64,000 nt of DNA from Candidatus Vicinibacter proximus (GTDB lineage Bacteria; Bacteroidota; Bacteroidia; Chitinophagales; Saprospiraceae), in NCBI GenBank assembly GCA_016713905.1, contig JADJOE010000003.1:1364001-1428000 (forward strand), given 5' to 3'. Shown piece by piece: positions 27,107-34,394 of the stretch. The translations under genes and the position numbers were made by a program. The notes under the pieces are model-generated. The model ran no database searches and was not told where the DNA came from. It was given only the letters and a program-made list of their open reading frames with translations. Within the stretch, counting starts at the first letter, position 1. Each line of letters opens with the position of its first letter.

Positions 27107-28000
27107 ATGGGCGCCTGGTTAAATCTCTGTCGTTGGAAAAACCTGTCTATTATCAGCATTACACAAATTTTAGTTTTCTTTTATTTAAATAAACTAACCC
27201 CTGGCATTAGTATTGAACAAGATTCAAATACAAATTTCATTTTACTCATTTTCTGTACTGTTCTTCTTGCAGCTGGTGGTTTTATCATTAATGATTTGTT
27301 TGATGAAGTATCCGACCACTATAACAAGACAGATACTAAAATCATTGGAAATAAAATTTCTTTTAAATCTGCTCAAGTATTTTATATACTAACTGTTCTG
27401 ACAGGTAATATTATTGCATTGGTGCTTTCCATTCGTCTTAATTCCTTAGTAGAATATTTTATTTATCCAACAATCGTTTTCTTACTTTGGGTGTATTCGT
27501 ATAAACTAAAATGCACTCCTTTGGCTGGCAACTTGTTTGTATCTATTTTTACTTCAGGTGTAATCTTAATTATTCCGTATGCCTTCAGAAATGAATTTAA
27601 TTTAAATTCCACCAAACCATTTCTAACTTATCTGCAAGAAAACAAAAGTATTCTTCTGATGTGTTTATTTACTTTCAGTATAAATTTCTATCGGGAAGTT
27701 GTCAAAGATCTAGAAGATTTAGCAGGAGACAAAATACAAGGTTGTCAAACAACCGCTATTTATTTTGGTGAAGCAAAGACCCGAATTATTTCCGGGATCA
27801 TACTTTTAACTCATTTCCTTTTAACCATTTTAATTATTCAGATAACTATTCCTGGTATTATTCTAATTTCAATTCCAGCATTAATTTTGTTTATTATGCC
27901 TTACACCAGCTTAGGTTGGAATTATAAGATTTTAAGTTTAAGTTCTAAATTATATATGATTCTTGGGTTAATTTATTTTTTAACAAACTACCATGTGTAA
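27107..28000 (+). CDS. UbiA-family prenyltransferase
   Basis: A 297-residue integral membrane protein with about eight hydrophobic segments. The two aspartate-rich motifs of the superfamily are visible: NDLFDEVSDHYNKTDT near residue 63, and REVVKDLEDLAGDKIQG near residue 197. They bind the prenyl diphosphate through magnesium. The branch resembles Bacteroidota proteins annotated as geranylgeranylglycerol-phosphate geranylgeranyltransferase-like; a role in menaquinone (MenA) or heme O synthesis is also possible, so I leave the substrate open. It overlaps the maf gene by 8 bases. Confidence 0.85.
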   Translation: MGAWLNLCRWKNLSIISITQILVFFYLNKLTPGISIEQDSNTNFILLIFCTVLLAAGGFIINDLFDEVSDHYNKTDTKIIGNKISFKSAQVFYILTVLTGNIIALVLSIRLNSLVEYFIYPTIVFLLWVYSYKLKCTPLAGNLFVSIFTSGVILIIPYAFRNEFNLNSTKPFLTYLQENKSILLMCLFTFSINFYREVVKDLEDLAGDKIQGCQTTAIYFGEAKTRIISGIILLTHFLLTILIIQITIPGIILISIPALILFIMPYTSLGWNYKILSLSSKLYMILGLIYFLTNYHV

Positions 28001-28592
28001 TAATTATATCAACAGGAGAAAATTAATACTTGCTTCATCTTCTCCAAGGCGAAAACAACTTTTAGAAGAAGCGGGATTTTGGTTTGATGTAAGACCTATT
28101 GACATTGACGAAACATTTCCAAATGACATGGCTTTAGAATCCGTTGCTTCTTATATAGCAGAGAAGAAGGCAAATGCGGCGCAAAACTTTATCCAGGAAA
28201 ATGAAATATTGTTGACGGCTGATTCGGTTGTTGTTCTGGGGGATAAAATATTTAACAAACCTTTAGATTTCAATGATGCCTACCGGATGTTGGCACATTT
28301 ATCGGGAAAAACCCATATTGTGTACACAGGTGTTTGTTTGAGAGATCAAAAGCAAGAGTTAATTTTTACCGGAAAATCAATGGTTAGTTTTCGTGAACTA
28401 AATGATTCCGAAGTACGCTGGTACATAAATAAATACAAACCTTATGATAAAGCGGGATCATATGCTGTTCAAGAATGGATTGGACTTTGTAAAATTTCTG
28501 ATATCGAGGGCTCCTATGCAAACATTATGGGATTGCCCACTGATTTGGTGTATGAAGCCTTGCGTAATTTTGATCAAGCCATAAATACTTAA
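27993..28592 (+). CDS. Maf-type nucleoside triphosphate pyrophosphatase
   Basis: A 199-residue cytoplasmic enzyme. The Maf signature LASSSPRRKQLLEEAGF lies near residue 12, followed by the catalytic aspartate region LLTADSVVVLGDKIFNKP and the YDKAGSYAVQEW motif. Maf proteins hydrolyse non-standard or excess NTPs (dTTP/UTP or m7GTP) to monophosphates. The presence of Q in AVQEW and the lysine pattern hint at the dTTP/UTP subgroup, but this is uncertain. It overlaps the UbiA gene by 8 bases, so the two are coupled. Confidence 0.92.
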   Translation: MCNNYINRRKLILASSSPRRKQLLEEAGFWFDVRPIDIDETFPNDMALESVASYIAEKKANAAQNFIQENEILLTADSVVVLGDKIFNKPLDFNDAYRMLAHLSGKTHIVYTGVCLRDQKQELIFTGKSMVSFRELNDSEVRWYINKYKPYDKAGSYAVQEWIGLCKISDIEGSYANIMGLPTDLVYEALRNFDQAINT

Positions 28593-28600
28593 ACTCAAGG

Positions 28601-29428
28601 TCAGTTTCTGCAAGCCAAAATGGCTAACCAATCCTTGTCTTTAAATGTCTCCATGGGTGACAATCCATTAAAGTTAAGGAGGTTTTCCATAAATTCTTTG
28701 TCCTCCATGAGAAATCCAGATACGATCATCAACCCTTCTGAATTCAACAAAGAAGCAAGAGCCGGTAAGGTTTCTTGTAAAATATTTCTTGTTATATTGG
28801 CTAGAATTAAGTCAAATTTCATTCCTTCAATTTGTTCTGTAGAACCCAAAAGAATTTTGTCCACATTAACATGATTCAAGCCTGCATTCTCTTTGGAATT
28901 TTCAATGGCCTGTTCTTCAATATCTACCATAACAAGATGGTCACATCCCTTTTTCTTTGCATAAATTCCCAATATTCCGGTGCCACAACCAAAGTCCAAA
29001 ACAGACTTACCATGAAAATTTTGACCGGTCATCCAATTTAAAATCATAAAAGTTGTAGAATGATGTCCAGTTCCAAATGCCATCTTAGGAGCAATCAATA
29101 GTTCTACTTCAGCGTTCTTGTCAGCTGGATGAAAACTAGCACGGATATGAAGTTTTTCTTGAATTAGAATATCCTTAAAATTAGACTCCCAGACTAAGTT
29201 CCAATCCTGAGGATCATGTTCTATAATTTGATATTTAATTTTAGATTCTGATAAATAATTTGAAATCAGCAATGCTTTCTCTTCGTCCCAATCTTTACAT
29301 GCAATAAATGCCTGAATCTGATGCTCCTCCTCAATAAATGCTTCAAATCCGAGGTCATAAAGATCTGCAATTAGTAATTCCTGATTTTCGGCCGGTACAT
29401 GCACTATAAAACCCAAATATTTATCCAT
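28601..29428 (-). CDS. prmA: Ribosomal protein L11 methyltransferase PrmA
   Basis: A 275-residue SAM-dependent methyltransferase. The SAM motif is VLDFGCGTGILGIYAKKKG near residue 147, and ANITRNILQE matches the NPPY-like position in PrmA (usually NILAN). The preceding MAFGTGHHSTT is diagnostic of PrmA. It trimethylates ribosomal protein L11. The N-terminal 60 residues form the L11-recognition domain. It converges with maf, ending 8 bases away, and starts 25 bases downstream of folD. Confidence 0.93.
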   Translation of the reverse strand: MDKYLGFIVHVPAENQELLIADLYDLGFEAFIEEEHQIQAFIACKDWDEEKALLISNYLSESKIKYQIIEHDPQDWNLVWESNFKDILIQEKLHIRASFHPADKNAEVELLIAPKMAFGTGHHSTTFMILNWMTGQNFHGKSVLDFGCGTGILGIYAKKKGCDHLVMVDIEEQAIENSKENAGLNHVNVDKILLGSTEQIEGMKFDLILANITRNILQETLPALASLLNSEGLMIVSGFLMEDKEFMENLLNFNGLSPMETFKDKDWLAILACRN

Positions 29429-29453
29429 CCACAGTTATTATGATTCTATTAAA

Positions 29454-30323
29454 TCAATCCTTTTTAAAAGCCTTCCAGGTGTTATCTAACAATGCAGTTA
29501 TGGTCATTGGTCCAACACCTCCAGGCACTGGGGTGATGGCTGAGCAAAGGGGGCTAACTTCATCAAAATCCACATCTCCAACCAAGCGATAACCTTTAGG
29601 ATGATTGGGATCTTCAATTTTATTAATGCCAACATCAATAACCACTGTACCTGGTTTGACCATATCTGATTTCAGGAATCTTGGAATTCCAAGTGCTACA
29701 ATGATAATATCTGCAGTCAGCGTAAGGTCCTTAATATTTTTGGAACGACTGTGCGCAATAGTAACCGTTGCGTTACCTGGCTTGGTTTTCTTAGACATTA
29801 AAAGCGATATTGGGGTACCAACAATATTACTTCGACCTAGCACAACACAATGTTTTCCCTCTGTATCCACTTGATAACGATCCAGCATCATCATGATGCC
29901 TTTTGGTGTGGCAGGCAAAAATGTAGGCATACCCAAAGCCATTCTTCCGAAATTATTTGGATGAAATCCATCGACATCTTTAGCTGGATCAATAGCAAGA
30001 TTTATTTCTTCTTCATTTATATGTCTTGGCAAGGGTAACTGGACAATATAACCATCTATATCCTTATTCTGATTTAATCCTTGTATGAGTTCAATCAATT
30101 GTTCCTGCGTTGTGTTTTCAGGTTTTTTGATTAAAGTTGAAGCAAAACCAACTTCTTCACAAGCTTTAATTTTATTTCTTACATACGCCTGGCTAGCAGG
30201 ATTTGCACCAATTAAAACTGCAGCTAAATGAGGTGGTCTTGTTTCATTACCGCAAAATTCAATAACTCTTTCTGCAATTTCGCGGCGAATGATTCCGGAC
30301 AATTGTACACCATCTAATAACAT
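29454..30323 (-). CDS. folD: FolD bifunctional methylenetetrahydrofolate dehydrogenase/cyclohydrolase
   Basis: A 289-residue enzyme that interconverts methylene-, methenyl- and formyl-tetrahydrofolate. Catalytic lysine lies in YVRNKIKACEEVG, the QLPLP motif in YIVQLPLPRH, the NADP site in VLGRSNIVGTPISLLM, and the end TPVPGGVGPMTITALL is invariant. It is intact and of standard length. With glyA elsewhere in the window it supplies one-carbon units. It lies just upstream of prmA on the same strand, with 25 bases between them. Confidence 0.97.
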   Translation of the reverse strand: MLLDGVQLSGIIRREIAERVIEFCGNETRPPHLAAVLIGANPASQAYVRNKIKACEEVGFASTLIKKPENTTQEQLIELIQGLNQNKDIDGYIVQLPLPRHINEEEINLAIDPAKDVDGFHPNNFGRMALGMPTFLPATPKGIMMMLDRYQVDTEGKHCVVLGRSNIVGTPISLLMSKKTKPGNATVTIAHSRSKNIKDLTLTADIIIVALGIPRFLKSDMVKPGTVVIDVGINKIEDPNHPKGYRLVGDVDFDEVSPLCSAITPVPGGVGPMTITALLDNTWKAFKKD

Positions 30324-30373
30324 AAAACCAATTGATTTATATAAATATCTATTTTAAAAGGGCCCAGTCAGAA

Positions 30374-31594
30374 TTAAATCTTACTGAGTTTAAATGACCT
30401 TAATTTATTCTGCTCCTGGAAAGTAAGGATGTATAAACCCTCAACAATTGTTTGGGAAGGTATTTTCATTGAAGGAGATAAAATTCCTTTAATAATTGTT
30501 TTTCCATTTATATCGGAAAGTTGGTATTTACTTCCAGAAGCTACCCCATCCACCACTATTTCATCGTTGAAAGGATTTGGGTATACATGAATATCGGCAC
30601 TCTGATTCAGATCATCAGATTTGGAAACTAAATTGCATAAGATTGGATTTGCACCTTCAAAGAAAAAATTTAAAACCTCCACCTGATTATGTATTCCATG
30701 TTCCGTCCCCTTATAGATCCAGGTCTTGTGTAATTTTGAGTCCACATTCAAATCCTTTAATCTCTGTTCAATCACACAACTTCCATAGGCTGTTGGATAG
30801 TTATTGGCGACAAGAGGTGTTCCATAATATGGTTTTTTAGCGCCACATGGAACTACAGGATCTTCCGTCTGGTGATAGGACATTACGGCAATCTGGTTTC
30901 CTGCTTCAATATTTTCAGGATTTAGTAATGCTCCGAAAAGATTAAAAACTCCTTGCACTTTGGAGTCGTAAGTGCCTACAAATCGTGTACCTTCAATTGG
31001 TCCAAGATCAGGCCTCATTCTGCCTCCTACGGGATTGATCATTCCTGCTTCATTCGGTTTTTCTTCATCTCTGCTAAGAAATGCAGTAGCCAATGCTACA
31101 ATACTTCCAGCACTTACGCCACCTACCCATACTCTATTTAAGTCAATTGAATCTTCGAGATGTCTAGATTTTAAATATCTGAGGGCACATTTCCCATCCT
31201 GGGCCCCGCGAAATCCGGCTCTTAAAATTTCTGCCGAATCGGTAGCCAAAATCGAAATACCATCAAATCCAATTCTATAATCAATAGTTGCTGCAACAAA
31301 ACCCCTCTTTGCAAATTCCTCACACAATGGAGCCAAATCTTGTCTTGCCCCACCAATAAATCCACCGCCAAAAGACAGCATCACCAATGGTCTTTTTGCT
31401 TCAGGATCGCCGACCGGATAATAAATGTCTACAAAAAGTGAATCCGGTAGCAAGCGATAATCCAACTCAGTACCCAAGAAAATATTCTTCACATTTCTTA
31501 CCCCAAATCTTGGGTTTACATAATCACAATTCTGGCTTTGTCCCCAGAATGAAATAAAAAAGAATGCAACCAGGTAAATATTTATTTTCATCAT
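30374..31594 (-). CDS. Secreted alpha/beta-hydrolase (carboxylesterase-like) with type A T9SS sorting domain
   Basis: A 406-residue protein with a signal peptide (YLVAFFFISFWGQSQ). The hydrolase domain has an oxyanion-type FGGGF loop and the nucleophile serine in GVSAGS near residue 163, after VWVG. A histidine in GTEHGIH is a candidate for the triad. Overall it resembles carboxylesterase/BD-FAE-like enzymes. The last 75 residues (VYPNPFNDEIVVDG to LRSFKLSKI) are a type A sorting domain, so it is secreted by the type IX system. It is a relative of the gene at 32776: both share N-terminal NPRFGVRN/DPMFGVQR and VDIYYPVGD/VDIYTPVGD. Substrate unknown. Confidence 0.85.
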   Translation of the reverse strand: MMKINIYLVAFFFISFWGQSQNCDYVNPRFGVRNVKNIFLGTELDYRLLPDSLFVDIYYPVGDPEAKRPLVMLSFGGGFIGGARQDLAPLCEEFAKRGFVAATIDYRIGFDGISILATDSAEILRAGFRGAQDGKCALRYLKSRHLEDSIDLNRVWVGGVSAGSIVALATAFLSRDEEKPNEAGMINPVGGRMRPDLGPIEGTRFVGTYDSKVQGVFNLFGALLNPENIEAGNQIAVMSYHQTEDPVVPCGAKKPYYGTPLVANNYPTAYGSCVIEQRLKDLNVDSKLHKTWIYKGTEHGIHNQVEVLNFFFEGANPILCNLVSKSDDLNQSADIHVYPNPFNDEIVVDGVASGSKYQLSDINGKTIIKGILSPSMKIPSQTIVEGLYILTFQEQNKLRSFKLSKI

Positions 31595-31623
31595 TAAAAT
31601 TTAAATCAAAAATAGTCAATATC

Positions 31624-32607
31624 TCAATATTGCGGTGGAATAGGTTTGTTGGCCAGAATATCTTCTATTTTCATCAGTACGTCCTGATTCAGCAAATGCA
31701 AATAATCAATTGCTTTAATACTTTCCTCAAGTTGGGAAATTTTGGAAGCACCTAATATTGCAGTGCTTACATTTGGATTTTTAATTACCCAGCAAATTGC
31801 TAAGGTGGCAAGGCTTATTCCAAGTTCATGAGCTAGGAGAGAAAGCTGTTTGACTTTCTGAAGATTTGATTCATTCAATGTTCTTTCTCTTAACCAATCC
31901 AATCCTTCCATATATAATCTGGTATCGGTAGGTACAGAATCCGCATACTTGTCCGTGAGAATTCCTGAAGCGAGAGGAGACCATATTGTTGTTCCAAGCC
32001 CGATAGTTTTATAAATCTGCGCATATTCCACCTCTACCTTATTTCTAGTAAACATATTGTATTGGGGCTGTTCCATGGTAGGACCGATAAGATGCAAGGA
32101 GCGTGCAACCATGTGGGCCTCCATGATTTCCTGTGCAGACCATTCAGAGGTTCCCCAATATAAAATTTTGCCTTGTTGGATCAGATGGTTCATCGCCCAT
32201 ACGGTTTCTTCAATTGGCGTTGACTTATCCGGGCGGTGACAGAAAAACAAATCCAGATAATCCAGCTTTAGCCTAATAAGTGCATCGTTACAAGCATCAA
32301 AAATGTGTTTTCTGCTTAGTCCGGTTTGATTTGGCTTTTGCCGACCATCTCCAAAAAAAACCTTACTGGATACCAGATAGCTGCTCCTGTCCCAGTTCAT
32401 TTTTTTTAAGATGTTCCCCATTACTATTTCTGAATGCCCTTTCGCATAGATCTCTGCATTATCAAAAAAGTTAACACCATGATCGTAGGCGTATGTCATC
32501 AATTCTGTTGCGGTATTCTCCTCTATTTATTTGGCAAAAGTTAACCAACTTCCAAAAGACAATACACTTACCTGCAATCCTGATTTACCTAACCTTCTAT
32601 ACTCCAT
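31624..32607 (-). pseudogene. Aldo/keto reductase interrupted by one in-frame stop codon
   Basis: From the ATG at 32607 the frame reads MEYRRLGKSGLQVSVLSFG and then SWLTFAK, followed by TAA at 32527-32529. It continues in the same frame with IEENTATELMTYAYDHGVNFFDNAE to a normal end at 31624. The whole is a typical potassium-channel-beta/YghZ-like aldo/keto reductase (about 327 residues), with NFFDNAEIY, the catalytic tyrosine, GTSEWS and SPLASGILT. Relatives carry a glutamine where the stop lies (TFxKQI), so a single C-to-T change (CAA to TAA) explains it. A shorter product from the TTG at 32502 would lack the first strand and part of the cofactor site. The rest shows no other damage, so the change is recent, is a sequencing error, or is read through. 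Confidence 0.85.
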
Positions 32608-32721
32608 AAAAAAATTGCATTTACTTTAACTACCCATAACAATGAATGAAATCATATTTGTGTTGTGAGAGTTACTAACTATTTTCAATAAATGTTGAAC
32701 AGTTAACGAATAAAAAATAAA

Positions 32722-32755
32722 AAACTGCCCCCAAGTGCTGGGGACAGTTTCCATT
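32722..32755 (-). terminator. Rho-independent-like terminator after the TonB receptor/hydrolase pair
   Basis: AAACTG-CCCC (from 32722) pairs with GGGG-CAGTTT (to 32750) around a short loop, with one small mismatch. On the minus strand it lies 26 bases after the stop of the gene at 32776 and is followed by A/T-rich sequence. It separates that gene from the aldo/keto reductase. Confidence 0.6.
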
Positions 32756-32775
32756 ATGATTAAAATCAATTTAAA

Positions 32776-34365
32776 TTAATCCTGAAAAATCACTTGTTTA
32801 GTGACTACTTTATCCTTAGTTCTTACTTGAGCGAGATAAATACCTGCATTCAAATTATGCCTAGGAATATTTGTCTGGTTAGCATTGATGTTCGTATGTG
32901 CTTTTACCAAACGTCCTTCCATATCATAGAAATAAACAGATTCAATTGGATTTTTGTCGGATGTTTCAAATCTCATATTTTCCCTTGCAGGATTTGGAGA
33001 AACAACCAGACCAATTTCTTCTTCAGTGACTTCTTTTAATCCAACAAAAGTACATCCTAATTTTAGGGCAACACAAACTCTAGGCATAACCAATGCAAAT
33101 ACTGTATCCAAATATCTATGAGCTTTTGCAGAAGACATATCCGGATTGGTTCGAAGTCCACTCAAGTGCAATGAATCTGCATTAAAATTTGTTCCTCTTG
33201 CTGCATTAACAGCTGTAACAACTGCCTTTAAAGTATTCAAATCCCACCAATCCCAAGGTGAGCCTTGTGGAACAACCGCATTGTTATAAATCAAAGGAAT
33301 ATCAAAACCATAAAAATTATCTGTACCCTGTATGATTCTTTGCATTGTAAGAGGTAAAACAATGTTGTTGGTTTTTTGAGCGGCAACCAAATCCTTTAAA
33401 GGATCGTGATCAGGATCAACCGATTTCAAGATATCATTACTGCCATATCTGTTTGCTAATTCAATACATTTTCTAGTACCGGTTGCAAAAATCACAAATT
33501 GGTTGGTTGTAGGAACAATTACAGCCCCTTCATAGTAAGGCGCAAAAAAGTCATTTTGACAATGAACGCCAACATATGCTGGTTCAACTGCTTCTCCATC
33601 TAACCATGAAGAATCCCCAAGCGCACCTCCCAAGTTAACACTCAATTGAAAATCTGAAGAGTAACCTGGATGGTTTGGAAGACAAATAGCAGCTTGAGAC
33701 GTTCCATAGATATTTCCAAGTATGGTACTATCAATATAAGGAGTTAGTGTCGTGGTATTGATAAATTTATCTAATACTACTTCGCCGAAATCATTCAAAC
33801 TACCTGCACCTAAAGCTAGATATCCACCTGTTCCAATACCCCAAACACAAATTTTAGACGGGTCAATTCCATATGGATTTCCTGATTCAGCTACAGATTT
33901 TTTAAAAAATCGGATACATGATCTAGTATCTTGAATTCCTCTGTAAGCTGCTTGCAATAGTGATGAGGTTCTCACATTTTGATCGGTGGAAGTAGGTAAC
34001 CATCCAAGTCGGTGGGTATATGTTCCAACTACAAAACCTCTTGAGGTTAGGTATGCTGCAGTAGCTGTGACTGTAGAATCGGAACGAGATCCTGTAATTT
34101 GACCGTTGTATAAGGGAGGAAGAAAACTCCCAGTATGTGCTATAAGGACCAAAGGCCGATCTGTCTTTGTGTCTCCTACCGGAGTGTAAATATCCACTTT
34201 CAAATCTTCCGGTGCGGGGGCACCGGTAATAATACCAATGTTCTTACCATAATCCACATTTGGTGTCCTTTGTACCCCAAACATTGGATCAAGATACCTG
34301 TTCTGTGCAAATAAGAAAGTCAATTGCAACAGAAAAGCGAATAAAACCAAGTAATTTTTTTTCAT
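32776..34365 (-). CDS. Secreted alpha/beta-hydrolase-fold protein lacking the serine nucleophile, T9SS sorting domain
   Basis: A 529-residue protein with a signal peptide (YLVLFAFLLQLTFLFAQ). The opening (NRYLDPMFGVQR, VDIYTPVGD, RPLVLIAHTGSF) and a helix after a VWGxG strand match the esterase at 30374. At the nucleophile elbow, however, it reads GIGTGG where GxSxG is expected, and the oxyanion FGGGF is replaced by HTGSF. It is therefore probably a non-catalytic or altered member. An insertion of about 100 residues relative to its relative lies before the sorting domain. The last 80 residues (VVSPNPARENMRF to VVTKQVIFQD) are a type A sorting tail. It begins 29 bases after the TonB receptor stop, so the two likely form an operon. 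Confidence 0.82.
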   Translation of the reverse strand: MKKNYLVLFAFLLQLTFLFAQNRYLDPMFGVQRTPNVDYGKNIGIITGAPAPEDLKVDIYTPVGDTKTDRPLVLIAHTGSFLPPLYNGQITGSRSDSTVTATAAYLTSRGFVVGTYTHRLGWLPTSTDQNVRTSSLLQAAYRGIQDTRSCIRFFKKSVAESGNPYGIDPSKICVWGIGTGGYLALGAGSLNDFGEVVLDKFINTTTLTPYIDSTILGNIYGTSQAAICLPNHPGYSSDFQLSVNLGGALGDSSWLDGEAVEPAYVGVHCQNDFFAPYYEGAVIVPTTNQFVIFATGTRKCIELANRYGSNDILKSVDPDHDPLKDLVAAQKTNNIVLPLTMQRIIQGTDNFYGFDIPLIYNNAVVPQGSPWDWWDLNTLKAVVTAVNAARGTNFNADSLHLSGLRTNPDMSSAKAHRYLDTVFALVMPRVCVALKLGCTFVGLKEVTEEEIGLVVSPNPARENMRFETSDKNPIESVYFYDMEGRLVKAHTNINANQTNIPRHNLNAGIYLAQVRTKDKVVTKQVIFQD

Positions 34366-34394
34366 AATATTGATTTAAAATTTTCTAAAATAAT

